Below, piece by piece: positions 51,407 through 60,049 of a stretch of 64,000 nucleotides of DNA. A program made the position numbers and the translations under genes. Source of the stretch: PALSA-660 sp036508875 (lineage in GTDB: Bacteria; Actinomycetota; Coriobacteriia; Anaerosomatales; PALSA-660). A model generated the notes under the pieces. The model saw only the letters and a program-made list of their open reading frames with translations, had not been told where the DNA came from and did no database searches. Position 1 is the stretch's first letter. Each line of letters starts with the position of its first letter. The stretch lies in contig DATCGP010000012.1 of NCBI GenBank assembly GCA_036508875.1, forward strand, positions 1-64,000, read 5' to 3'.

Positions 51407-51483
51407 CCGTTGCGCGGTCTGCTATCGTGCGTATCGAATGGACGGGGAGTCCTCGCGCACGGCTTGGAAAGGAACGACAGGTC

Positions 51484-52197
51484 ATGAAGCTCACGCCTCT
51501 CGATATCCACCACAAGGAGTTCCGCAACGCGCTTCGGGGCTACAGCCCCGAGGAGGTCGACGACTTTCTGGACGAGGTGGCCGACGAGTTCGAGCGGCTC
51601 TTCAAGGAGAACATCGACCTGAACGAGAAGTTGGATGCCGCGTCCGCCCGCGTTCGCGAGTATGGTGCGCTCGAGCACACGCTGCAGGCCACGCTCGTCT
51701 CCGCTCAGACGTCCGCAGAGGACATCAAGTCCCGCGCCGCCGCAGAGGCGGACCGCATGGTCCGCGAGGCCGAGGCCAAGGCGGCCGAGATCATCGGCAC
51801 CGCACTCAACGACAAGCAACACTCGCAGGCTGAGACGGCCCGTCTCCAGAAGGCCGAGAACGAGTTCCGCGCATCGTTCAAGCGGATGCTCGAGGGCTAC
51901 CTGAAGGACGTCGCCGACGTCGTCACACCCGCGCCCGTCGTGCCGGCGCCGGTCGTCGCGCCCGAGCCCGTGGAGCCGGTGGCCACCGCGGTCGAGCCCG
52001 AGCCTGAGCCCGAGCCTGAACCGGTCGCCTCCGAGGACACCGGTGCGGTCATGTCGCTCACGCTCGGCGAGGTGGGCGAGTCGACCCCTTCCTTCGAGGA
52101 CGAGATGCCTTCATTGGAGGTCCCGGAGGAGTTCGCGCTTCCGACGCGGGGTCCCGTGGGCGAGCTCGACGACCTCGACATCGAGGAGATCGACTAG
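51484..52197 (+). CDS. divIVA: DivIVA/Wag31-like polar growth and division protein
   Basis: DivIVA senses negative membrane curvature and recruits growth or division factors. The 237-residue protein has the lipid-binding N-terminal domain, LTPLDIHHKEFRNALRGYSPEEVDDFLDEV (cited in part). A coiled coil runs to about residue 140, then a Pro/Glu/Val-rich repeat (PEPEPEPEP type), and a short acidic C-terminus ending DDLDIEEID. The ATG at 51484 has AAAGGA upstream. The proline-glutamate tail is longer than usual for the family. Confidence 0.93.
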   Translation: MKLTPLDIHHKEFRNALRGYSPEEVDDFLDEVADEFERLFKENIDLNEKLDAASARVREYGALEHTLQATLVSAQTSAEDIKSRAAAEADRMVREAEAKAAEIIGTALNDKQHSQAETARLQKAENEFRASFKRMLEGYLKDVADVVTPAPVVPAPVVAPEPVEPVATAVEPEPEPEPEPVASEDTGAVMSLTLGEVGESTPSFEDEMPSLEVPEEFALPTRGPVGELDDLDIEEID

Positions 52198-52206
52198 GCG
52201 CCACCT

Positions 52207-52470
52207 GTGAGCGCGCGCATCACCGTACGCGCCACCCCCCGTTCCGGCCGCGACTCGATCGAGGCCGGAACGGGGGGTGTCTTCTTGGTCCGGGTGACCG
52301 CGCCGCCCGACGAGGGAAGAGCCAACGCCGCGGTGTGCAAGGTGTTCGCTGAAGCCCTCGGAGTGCCGAAGAGCGCGGTCACGGTCGTCCGGGGGCACAG
52401 CGCCCGGGTCAAGACCCTGGAGATCGCCGGCATGACCGACGACGAGGCCGCACAGCGCTTGCCGCGTTGA
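52207..52470 (+). CDS. DUF167 (YggU) family protein
   Basis: This conserved small protein of 87 residues is of unknown function. Family motifs VRATPRSGRDSIE, VRVTAPPDEGRANAAVCKVFAE, VPKSAVTVVRGHSARVKTLEI are present. GTG at 52207 is nine bases after divIVA. In other genomes DUF167 genes also follow yggT or divIVA, so the position is as expected. Confidence 0.88.
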   Translation: MSARITVRATPRSGRDSIEAGTGGVFLVRVTAPPDEGRANAAVCKVFAEALGVPKSAVTVVRGHSARVKTLEIAGMTDDEAAQRLPR

Positions 52471-52540
52471 CCCTCCCGTGCACGAGAGCTACCCTAGTGA
52501 CCCATCGTGCGGCTTGCCCGCGCGCCATATGCGAGAACGG

Positions 52541-52838
52541 CTACGACGAGGACGAGTAGGGGCGTACAAGCCCGTCCGAACAGCGAGCGGGGCAGGTACG
52601 GTGGAAGCCCGCGGCGGGAACGCCTTCCGAAGATCACCTCACGAGCCCCGGACCGATACGGCGCAGCGCGCGCCGGGTAGGCTCCGGCGGGGCCCGCACC
52701 CCGTTACTCGATGCGGCCGAGTGGCGCGCACGCGACCGATGGGCGGTCGGCGAGGCGCAAGCTGGGTGGTACCGCGGAGTGCTCCGATCCTGAACTCGAG
52801 GCGCGCTTCGTCCCGGCGACCGGACGAGGCGCGCCTTT
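52541..52838 (+). promoter_or_regulatory. T-box riboswitch in the ileS leader (isoleucine)
   Basis: T-box leaders sense uncharged tRNA. The near-invariant T-box sequence TGGTACCGCG is at 52767-52776. Upstream are Stem I features: GACGAGTAGG near 52551, AGCGAG near 52580, GGTGGAAGCC near 52600, and GAAGATCACC with an ATC specifier (Ile codon) at 52633-52635. A terminator follows. Uncharged tRNA-Ile would stabilise the antiterminator and allow ileS transcription. The 5' boundary is approximate. The small stretch from 52471 to 52540 shows no gene. Confidence 0.92.
52799..52838 (+). terminator. T-box terminator before ileS
   Basis: GGCGCGCTTCGTCC at 52800-52813 pairs with GGACGAGGCGCGCC at 52822-52835 (one G-U), closed by A-T, with an eight-base loop and TTT after it. 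It does not cover the ileS ribosome site, which argues for transcriptional rather than translational control. Confidence 0.85.
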
Positions 52839-52889
52839 CGCGTGCCTTGGGATGACCGTGGCACGCCCTGACACGAGGAGCCGACGAGC

Positions 52890-55673
52890 ATGGCGGACAA
52901 ACCCGACTATAAGCAGACGATGAACCTTCCGGTCACCGACTTCCCGATGCGCGCCAACTTGAGCGTGCGCGAGCCGGGCTTCGTCGAACGCTGGGACGAG
53001 ATGGACATCTACCGTCGCTCGCTCGAGGCGAACCTCGGCAACCCGGTCTTCATCCTCCATGACGGGCCGCCGTACGCCAACGGCCACATCCATATGGGGA
53101 CCGCGTTCAACAAGGTCTTCAAGGACCTCATCGTGAAGTACAAGACGATGCGTGGGTACTTCTCGCCGTACGTCCCGGGCTGGGACTGCCATGGCCAGCC
53201 GATCGAGCATCAGGTCGAGAAGAACCTGGGGCCGGTCAAGATGAAGGAGATGCCGCGGGCCGAGGTGCGCGCGCTGTGCCGGGACTACGCGCTCTCGTTC
53301 GTGAAGACCCAGAGCGACGAGTTCCGGCGCCTCGGGGTACGCGGCGACTTCGCGGACCCGTACCTGACGCTCAACCACTCCTACGAGGCGGGGAACGTCC
53401 GCATCTTCAAGAAGATGTACGAGCAGGGGCTGATCTACAAGGGAGCGAAGCCGATCCACTGGTGCGTTCGCTGCAAGACGGCTCTGGCTGAGGCTGAGAT
53501 CGAGTACGGCGATGAGATCTCGGACAGCATCTATGTGAAGTTCGAGTTCACGTCGAGGCCTGAGGGTTGGGCGGAGCGTCCCGAGCCGGTCTCCGTGCTC
53601 ATCTGGACCACGACACCCTGGACGTTGCCGGCCAACGTCGCCGTCACGCTCGCCGAAGGCGCCGACTATGTGGGCGTGCGTGTCGGCGGCGACATCCTGG
53701 TCATGGCGGCCGCGCTCGTCGAGTCGGTGGCGAAGGCGGCCGGCTGGGACGAGTACGAGGTCCTGCCGCGCAAGGTCAAGGGCGCCGCGCTGTCCGGCCT
53801 GAGGTACCGCCATCCGATCCTGGACGGTGTGGAGGGCGTCATCATCACCGGCGACCACGTTGAGCTCACGACCGGGAGCGGCGCAGTGCACACCGCACCC
53901 GGCCACGGCGAGGACGACTACCTGGTGGGCCGCAAGTTCGGGCTGCCGATGCCCATGCCGGTCGACGACGACGGAAGGTTCGACACCGGCGGAGGCCCGT
54001 TCGTGGGCCTGAACGTGAACGAGGCGAATCCGGTCATCATCGACTGGCTTCGTGACCGCGGATCGCTGGTGGCCGCGGGCAAGATCTCGCACAGCTACCC
54101 GCACTGCTGGCGGTGCAAGCAGCCGGTCATCTTCCGCGCCACCGTGCAGTGGTTCGTCTCGATGGACCGCGCGAACGAGGGCGTCCGTCCTCTGCGCGAC
54201 GCTGCGATGGAAGCGATCGGCGAGGTCGAGTGGATCCCCGGCTGGTCGGTGAACCGGATGGCCTCGATGGTGGCCGACCGCCCCGACTGGTGCATCTCGC
54301 GGCAGCGCGCGTGGGGGGTCCCGATCCCCGTGTTCACCTGTGCGAAGTGCGGGGAGATCGTGGCGACCCCGGAGACGTTCGACGCGGTCATAGCGCTGTT
54401 CGAGAGCGAGGGCGCGGACGCCTGGTTCACGAAGGCTCCCGCAGAGTACCTGCCAGCGGGCACTTCGTGCGCGCGCTGTGGCGGGACCGAGCTGAAGCCC
54501 GAGGACGACATCCTCGACGTCTGGTTCGAGTCGGGCGTCTCCCACACGAGCGTGCTCGAAGCGCGCCCCGAGCTGCGGCGCCCTGCCGATCTCTACCTCG
54601 AGGGCTCGGACCAGCACCGCGGATGGTTCCAGTCGTCGCTGCTCACGAGCGTGGGCGCGTACGGCGAACCGCCCTTCCGATCGGTGCTCACGCACGGGTT
54701 CATCGTCGATGGTGACGGCCGCAAGATGTCGAAGTCGCTCGGCAATACCGTGAGCCCCATCGACGTGGTCGGGAAGTACGGCGCCGACATCATCCGCTTG
54801 TGGGCGGCCAGCGCCGATTACGGACAGGACATCTCGGTCTCGGACGAGATCCTCGAGCGCACCAGCGAGGCCTACCGCAGGATCCGCAACACGTTCCGGT
54901 TCCTGCTCTCCAACCTGTACGACTACGACCCGGCGGACGCCGTTCCGTTCGAGGACCTCGTTGAGCTCGACCAGTACGCGATGGTCCGCCTCGCCGATCT
55001 CGTGCGCGACGTCACCACCGCATACGACGAGTGGCGGTTCCATGCGGTCTATCGCCACGTCTACGAGTACTGCGGCGCTGACTTGTCGTCGTTCTACCTC
55101 GACGTGCTCAAGGATCGGCTGTACGCCGAAGCGGCCAGGTCTCCCGAACGTCGCAGCGCACAGACGGTGCTGGCGGCGATCGCGGCTGCGATGGTAAGGA
55201 TCGTCGCGCCGATTCTGACCTTCACGTCGGAGGAGGTCTGGTTCGCCCTGCCGGAAGCACTGCGTGACGGCGTCCCGTCCGTGCAGCTCGCGGGTTGGCC
55301 GTCGATAACGACCGACCCCATCGCAGCGGACCTGCGCTCGGCTTACGGAACGGTCCTCGAGGTGCGCGAGGTGGTGACAAAGGCCCTCGAAGACGCTCGC
55401 AACGCGGGCGTGATCGGCAAGAGCCAGGAGGCGTCCGTCGCCATCACAGCGTCCCCGGAGGTGATCGAGTCGCTGCAGGCCCGTCCTGACTTGGCCGACC
55501 TGTTCATCGTGGGCGAAGTCTCACTGTCGAGCGAAGCGGGCGGCACGCAGGTCAGCATCTCTCGCGCGGCGGGCGAGAAGTGCCCCCGCTGCTGGAACAT
55601 CAGAACCGACATCGGCTCCAACGCGGCCCATCCCGAGGTCTGTGCGCGGTGCGCGAAGGTGCTCGAGCGCTGA
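52890..55673 (+). CDS. ileS: Isoleucyl-tRNA synthetase
   Basis: IleRS charges tRNA-Ile. The 927-residue class I enzyme has the HIGH equivalent HIHMG at residues 66-70 (in PYANGHIHMG), an editing domain with WTTTPWTLPANVAV, and KMSKS at residues 612-616. A C-terminal zinc finger has Cys898, Cys901, Cys918 and Cys921. This zinc finger marks the bacterial type IleS. AGGAG lies about 10 bases before the ATG. Expression is controlled by the T-box leader. A perfect hairpin follows the stop. Confidence 0.98.
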   Translation: MADKPDYKQTMNLPVTDFPMRANLSVREPGFVERWDEMDIYRRSLEANLGNPVFILHDGPPYANGHIHMGTAFNKVFKDLIVKYKTMRGYFSPYVPGWDCHGQPIEHQVEKNLGPVKMKEMPRAEVRALCRDYALSFVKTQSDEFRRLGVRGDFADPYLTLNHSYEAGNVRIFKKMYEQGLIYKGAKPIHWCVRCKTALAEAEIEYGDEISDSIYVKFEFTSRPEGWAERPEPVSVLIWTTTPWTLPANVAVTLAEGADYVGVRVGGDILVMAAALVESVAKAAGWDEYEVLPRKVKGAALSGLRYRHPILDGVEGVIITGDHVELTTGSGAVHTAPGHGEDDYLVGRKFGLPMPMPVDDDGRFDTGGGPFVGLNVNEANPVIIDWLRDRGSLVAAGKISHSYPHCWRCKQPVIFRATVQWFVSMDRANEGVRPLRDAAMEAIGEVEWIPGWSVNRMASMVADRPDWCISRQRAWGVPIPVFTCAKCGEIVATPETFDAVIALFESEGADAWFTKAPAEYLPAGTSCARCGGTELKPEDDILDVWFESGVSHTSVLEARPELRRPADLYLEGSDQHRGWFQSSLLTSVGAYGEPPFRSVLTHGFIVDGDGRKMSKSLGNTVSPIDVVGKYGADIIRLWAASADYGQDISVSDEILERTSEAYRRIRNTFRFLLSNLYDYDPADAVPFEDLVELDQYAMVRLADLVRDVTTAYDEWRFHAVYRHVYEYCGADLSSFYLDVLKDRLYAEAARSPERRSAQTVLAAIAAAMVRIVAPILTFTSEEVWFALPEALRDGVPSVQLAGWPSITTDPIAADLRSAYGTVLEVREVVTKALEDARNAGVIGKSQEASVAITASPEVIESLQARPDLADLFIVGEVSLSSEAGGTQVSISRAAGEKCPRCWNIRTDIGSNAAHPEVCARCAKVLER

Positions 55674-55711
55674 GGGAGCCTTCCGCTCGGTGGTATCATC
55701 AGCACGTAGCC

Positions 55712-55738
55712 GCGACCCCCGCAAGCTGCGGGGGTCGC
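55712..55738 (+). terminator. Perfect hairpin after ileS
   Basis: GCGACCCCCGCA at 55712-55723 pairs with TGCGGGGGTCGC at 55727-55738, twelve pairs around a three-base loop. No T-run follows. It also lies close to the start of the next transcript, with a TATCAT hexamer at 55693 upstream, so part of it may fall in a leader. Confidence 0.6.
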
Positions 55739-55805
55739 TGACATGCACCGTCTGAACGGCACCCCTGTGACGCGTGGACCCGCTGGAGCACGGAGGACGA
55801 CCATC

Positions 55806-56171
55806 ATGGACGCGTCAGCACTCAGTGAGATCACCGCCGCGCTGCTTGCCGAGCGCGCGCGGCTGGCGCACGAGATCACCGACCTCGAGCGTGAGAGCTC
55901 AGTGACGCAGTCGGAGACCTCCGGCGAGAACGCCTACCGCGACCACATGGCCGATCAGGGGACTGCCACGTTCGGCAAGGAGCTCGACATGACGCTCGAG
56001 GGCAACGCCCACGAGCTGTACGAGGACGTACTCTCGGCGCTCGCGCGCATCGATGCCGGTACGTTCGGGACCTGCGTCCGCTGCGGCGCCGACATACAGG
56101 TCGACAGACTGCGCGCGATGCCCGCGGCAGAACTCTGCATCTCGTGCAAAGAGTGGGAGGAATCCCGCTAG
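55806..56171 (+). CDS. TraR/DksA family zinc finger protein
   Basis: This 121-residue protein has a coiled-coil N-terminal half (LLAERARLAHEITDLERE) and a C-terminal C4 zinc finger with CVRCGADI and CISCKEWEE. Members bind in the RNA polymerase secondary channel and tune transcription. The DksA-type tip aspartates are not clearly present, so the precise effect is open. The ATG at 55806 follows GGAGG. It overlaps lspA by one base and is commonly found directly upstream of lspA. Confidence 0.9.
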   Translation: MDASALSEITAALLAERARLAHEITDLERESSVTQSETSGENAYRDHMADQGTATFGKELDMTLEGNAHELYEDVLSALARIDAGTFGTCVRCGADIQVDRLRAMPAAELCISCKEWEESR

Positions 56172-56695
56172 TGCGACGTGGTCCCGCCGTCACCGCGGCG
56201 ATTGCAGCCGTGGTCGTGGCGGTCGATCAGGCCGCCAAGTTCGCCGTTCGCAACACTCTGCCTACGCCGGGGTCGTCGGTCCCCGTCCTGGGTGACTTGG
56301 TCAGACTCACCTTCACGCGGAACGAGGGCGCTGCCTACGGCCTGCTTTCCGGGGGGCGCATCTGGTTCATCCTCGTCTCGGTCGTGGCCGTCTGCGTCAT
56401 CGCCGGCTACCTGATCCGAAGGCGGCCGCAGAAGCTGTGGCTCATCGTCGCGCTCGGCCTCGTCGCGGGTGGCGCCATCGGGAACCTGATCGACCGCGCC
56501 TGGTTCGGATGGGTGACCGACTTCATACAGGTCCCGTTCGACTTCCCCGTCTTCAACGTGGCCGACTCGTCGGTCGTCGTCGGCGTCGCCATGCTCGTGT
56601 GGTGGCTCCTCTTCGGGCCAGCGCCCGTGGTCACCCCCACTCCGTCGATCGCAGCGGAAGGGTCGTCGTCCGATGGCCCCGCCGAGGAGGCCTAG
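56171..56695 (+). CDS. lspA: Signal peptidase II (prolipoprotein peptidase)
   Basis: LspA cleaves lipoprotein signal peptides before the modified cysteine. The 174-residue protein has four membrane helices and the catalytic aspartates in GNLIDR and FNVADSSV, plus TRNEGAAYGLL. A Thr/Ser/Ala-rich tail ends it. GTG at 56171 has GGAGG ten bases upstream. Several of its likely substrates (the BMP protein, PstS and the GerMN lipoprotein) are encoded in this window. Confidence 0.95.
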   Translation: MRRGPAVTAAIAAVVVAVDQAAKFAVRNTLPTPGSSVPVLGDLVRLTFTRNEGAAYGLLSGGRIWFILVSVVAVCVIAGYLIRRRPQKLWLIVALGLVAGGAIGNLIDRAWFGWVTDFIQVPFDFPVFNVADSSVVVGVAMLVWWLLFGPAPVVTPTPSIAAEGSSSDGPAEEA

Positions 56696-57724
56696 ATGGC
56701 GCGACCGACCGATGGCACGGTCAGCCACACCGTGCGCGCCGACGAGGCGGGCGCGCGTGTCGACGTGCTGATCGCGGAGACCGGCCTGCTCCCGAGCCGG
56801 GCGTTCGCTCAGAAGCTGATCGAGCGCAACTGCGTCCGCGTCAACGGCCAGACCGTCACCAAGCGCTACAAGCCGTGCAGCGGCGATCGCATACTGATCG
56901 AGATCCCGCCCTCGGAGTCGTCCGATCTCATCGCCGAGGACGTCCATCTCGACATCCGCTTCGAGGACGAGTCGCTGATCGTGCTGTCCAAGGCCGCGGG
57001 GATGGTCGTGCACCCCGCGCACGGGCACTGGTCTGGGACGCTGGTGCACGCCCTGCTCGGGTACTCGGACGACCTCGGCACCCTGGCAGGGGAGGAGCGC
57101 CCCGGCATCGTACACCGGCTGGACAAGGACACGTCCGGGCTGATGATCGTCGCGAAGAAGGATGACGTGCAGCGCGCGCTCCAGTCGATGATCAAGCAGC
57201 GGCTGGTCGAGCGGCGCTACATCGCACTCGTCCACGGCAGGATCGTGCCCGATACCGGGCTCATCGACGCCCCGATCGGACGGCATCCGAAGGAACCGAA
57301 GAAGATGTGGGTGAGCGATGCCGCGCACGCGCGGCAGGCGGTCACATCGTTCTCGACGCTCGAGCGCTTCGAAGCCGGAGGCCTCGATGACGGCTACACG
57401 CTCGTCGAGTGCAAGCTGCAGACCGGCCGGACGCATCAGATCCGCGTCCACATGGCCTATATCCAGCATCCGGTGGTGGGCGACCCGCTCTATGGACGCC
57501 GCAAGCTCAAGGACGACCTGGGGCTCGAGCGCCAGTTCCTCCACAGCTGGACGATCGCCTTCGACCACCCGCTGACGAACGAGCGCGTGGAGGTCACAGA
57601 GCCGCTGCCGGCCGACCTGGCCAAGGCGCTGGCCTCCATCTCCGATCGGAGCGACGGGAAGACGCCGCGCGGCGTCGAGGTCGACGCGCTCCTCGCGGCT
57701 GCAGAGCCGCCGGTCTCGGAGTAG
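56696..57724 (+). CDS. RluA/RluD family pseudouridine synthase
   Basis: This enzyme isomerises uridine in 23S rRNA. The 342-residue protein has an N-terminal S4 domain (about residues 10-75) and the RluA catalytic domain, with the catalytic Asp143 in HRLDKDTSGLM, followed by LIDAPIGRHP and LQTGRTHQIRVH. The size and S4 domain fit RluD, but the exact uridines modified cannot be read from sequence. It begins immediately after the lspA stop, an arrangement shared with many Bacillota. Confidence 0.94.
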   Translation: MARPTDGTVSHTVRADEAGARVDVLIAETGLLPSRAFAQKLIERNCVRVNGQTVTKRYKPCSGDRILIEIPPSESSDLIAEDVHLDIRFEDESLIVLSKAAGMVVHPAHGHWSGTLVHALLGYSDDLGTLAGEERPGIVHRLDKDTSGLMIVAKKDDVQRALQSMIKQRLVERRYIALVHGRIVPDTGLIDAPIGRHPKEPKKMWVSDAAHARQAVTSFSTLERFEAGGLDDGYTLVECKLQTGRTHQIRVHMAYIQHPVVGDPLYGRRKLKDDLGLERQFLHSWTIAFDHPLTNERVEVTEPLPADLAKALASISDRSDGKTPRGVEVDALLAAAEPPVSE

Positions 57725-57914
57725 CCCGTCCGGCCGCTGGTCGGAGTCCGGGCCTGACCGCGACGAGCGCCGCCGCCCGTGGTGTCTCCGTGGATTTATG
57801 CTCCCCACCACGGCAAACGGCACGCGGGAAGCGGTATCCTCGAGACAGCCCAGCGGCGCTCGCGTGGTCGACGGGTGGCAGGGCGTAGACGCGCCACTGA
57901 GCGGAAGGGACCGC

Positions 57915-58634
57915 ATGGAGACCACCAAGCGCGTTCTCGTGGTCGAAGACGAGAAGGCGATCCTCGACGCCGTGACGGCGTACCTCGAGCGCGACGGCTA
58001 CTGGGTGACGCCTGTGGCCGACGGCGCCGCCGCACTCGAGCAGGCCGGCCGCAAGGCGTTCGACCTCATCGTGCTGGACCTGAACCTCCCGAAGGTCTCG
58101 GGAGAAGAGGTCTGCAGGCGCGTGCGTGACGTGTCCGACGTCCCGATCATCATGCTGACGGCCAAGGGGGCCGAAGAGGAGCGCATCAAGGGCCTCGAGA
58201 TCGGCGCCGACGACTACCTGGTCAAGCCGTTCTCGCCACGCGAGCTCACCGCGCGCGTCCGCGCGCTCCTGCGCCGCGCGCACGCTGAGTCGGACCCACA
58301 GAGGGACCGCATGGACTTCGGCGACCTCGCGATCGACCTGCGCGCCCATCGTGTCTTCCTTGACGGCGCCGAGGTCGACCTGACGGCGAGCGAGTACAAG
58401 CTGCTCATCACGCTGGCCCGCTATCCGGGCAGGGTCTACCCGCGCATGGAGCTCGTCGAGAAGGTGCTGGGCTACGACTTCGAGGGGTACGAGCGCGCGA
58501 TCGACTCCCACGTGAAGAACCTCCGCGCGAAGTTGGACGACGATCCGCGCGAGCCCCGGTTCATCCACACCGTCACCGGCGTCGGCTACCGCTTCGAGGC
58601 CGAACGCACCGATCTGGAAGGCGCCGCCTCGTGA
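57915..58634 (+). CDS. OmpR/MtrA-family response regulator
   Basis: The 239-residue protein has a receiver domain (acidic pair Glu11/Asp12, phosphorylated Asp55 in VLDLNLP, Lys in YLVKPFSP) and a C-terminal winged-helix DNA-binding domain with VDLTASEYKLL and RAIDSHVKNLRAKL. It overlaps the histidine kinase gene by four bases. The pair with a nearby GerMN lipoprotein recalls MtrA-MtrB-LpqB of Actinomycetota. The regulon is unknown. The 190-base gap upstream has a TATGCT at 57797 without a good -35. Confidence 0.92.
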   Translation: METTKRVLVVEDEKAILDAVTAYLERDGYWVTPVADGAAALEQAGRKAFDLIVLDLNLPKVSGEEVCRRVRDVSDVPIIMLTAKGAEEERIKGLEIGADDYLVKPFSPRELTARVRALLRRAHAESDPQRDRMDFGDLAIDLRAHRVFLDGAEVDLTASEYKLLITLARYPGRVYPRMELVEKVLGYDFEGYERAIDSHVKNLRAKLDDDPREPRFIHTVTGVGYRFEAERTDLEGAAS

Positions 58635-60049
58635 GGCGGATCGGCCTCCGCACACAGCTCGGCCTGGCCTTCGCGGCTGTCTCCGCGTTCACGGCGCTCC
58701 TCGTGGCGCTCGTACTGGTCTTCACCTGGCAGGGGCAGTTCAACGACTACGTGCAGTCCCGCGTGCAGTCCTCCGCTACCGACTTCGCTCAGATCGCGGG
58801 GCAGTCGTTCGTCAATTTCGGGAGAAGATGGGAGACCGACGGGCTGCAGACGCTCGCGCGCACCGCCCGCTTGTATGACCTCCGCGCGCAGGTGCTCGAC
58901 GTGCGCGGGGCGGTCCTGGTGGACAGTGCGTGGCTGGGCGAAGGCGTCGGCCTGCCAGGGATGCCCGGCGGACCGGCCGCTGACGCAACGGACACCGCCG
59001 AGCCGATGAAGCCGCCGGTCGTCAGCGCGAAGGTGGTCGTCTCCGGCGTACAGGTCGGGTCGGTGGTCGTCTCCTCGCTCTCACCGGGCTCCCTGCTGAC
59101 CGATTCGGACATACAGTTCCGTACCTCCTCGACCACGGGCCTCGGTGTCGCGGCGGTGCTGGCGCTCGTGCTCGCTACCGGCGCGGGGCTCCTATACTCA
59201 CGAGTCTTCGCCAGGCCCATCAATCGCGTGACGAAGACCGCCGACGCGCTTCGCGCCGGCGACCTGGACGCGCGGACCGGCATGGGGGGCGACGACGCGA
59301 TCGGCATGCTCGGCAGCACACTGGACGAGATGGCGAAGTCGATCCAGGCAGAGCGGGAGTTCGAGCGCAGGCTGACGGCCGATGTGGCGCACGAGCTGCG
59401 GACTCCGCTGCAGGCGATCCAGGCAACGGTGGAGGCGATGCAGGACGGCGTTCTGCCGGCGGACGCCGAGCACCTGAGCGTCGTCCGCAACGAGACGGTC
59501 CGGTTGGGGCGTCTCGCCGACTCGATCCTCGAGCTGTCGCGCCTGGAGAACCGCAGCGTGCGGATCCGCCGCGCGCCGGTGGACCCGGCGGTGCCTCTGA
59601 TGCGCGCAGTGGATGCGCACCGCGCGCTGCTCGAATCACTCGAGCTGACCGTCATCACGGCGATAGACGAGGGTGGCGTGGTCTCCGCTGACGTCGACCT
59701 GCTCACGCAGGCGTTCGGCAACCTGCTCGGCAACGCCGCCCGGTACACGCCCGAGGGCGGTACCGTCACCGTGAGCCTGCACTACGACGCGCGCCAGGCG
59801 GTCGTCACGGTCGCCGACACCGGCATAGGGATCCCGCAGGACCAGCGCGACAGGATCTTCACGCGCTTCTACCGGTCCGACGCTGCACGCGAACGTTCGC
59901 GCCATGGCTTCGGCATCGGGTTGGCCGTCGTGAAGGAGATCGTCGACCAGCAGGGTGGCACCGTGGGCTTCCGGTCGAACGAACCCGGGCCGGGAACCAC
60001 CTTCGAGGTGCGTCTTCCCGCGGTGCGCCGAGCGGCTAGTCGGAGATAG
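58631..60049 (+). CDS. Sensor histidine kinase
   Basis: This 472-residue kinase is the partner of the upstream regulator. It has a membrane helix at about residues 12-35, an extracytoplasmic sensor of about 130 residues, a second helix (about 172-196), a HAMP domain, a HisKA domain with the phosphorylated His254 in DVAHELRTPL, and a HATPase domain with NLLGNAARYTPEGG, VADTGIGIP and GFGIGLAVVKEI. GTG at 58631 overlaps the regulator gene. Its last 14 bases overlap the end of the convergent lipoprotein gene. Confidence 0.93.
   Translation: MRRIGLRTQLGLAFAAVSAFTALLVALVLVFTWQGQFNDYVQSRVQSSATDFAQIAGQSFVNFGRRWETDGLQTLARTARLYDLRAQVLDVRGAVLVDSAWLGEGVGLPGMPGGPAADATDTAEPMKPPVVSAKVVVSGVQVGSVVVSSLSPGSLLTDSDIQFRTSSTTGLGVAAVLALVLATGAGLLYSRVFARPINRVTKTADALRAGDLDARTGMGGDDAIGMLGSTLDEMAKSIQAEREFERRLTADVAHELRTPLQAIQATVEAMQDGVLPADAEHLSVVRNETVRLGRLADSILELSRLENRSVRIRRAPVDPAVPLMRAVDAHRALLESLELTVITAIDEGGVVSADVDLLTQAFGNLLGNAARYTPEGGTVTVSLHYDARQAVVTVADTGIGIPQDQRDRIFTRFYRSDAARERSRHGFGIGLAVVKEIVDQQGGTVGFRSNEPGPGTTFEVRLPAVRRAASRR

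Noticed and set aside
52704..55058. Open frame of 784 codons on the minus strand opposite ileS
   Set aside because: It is the complement of ileS codons, has no recognisable domain, and starts inside ileS.
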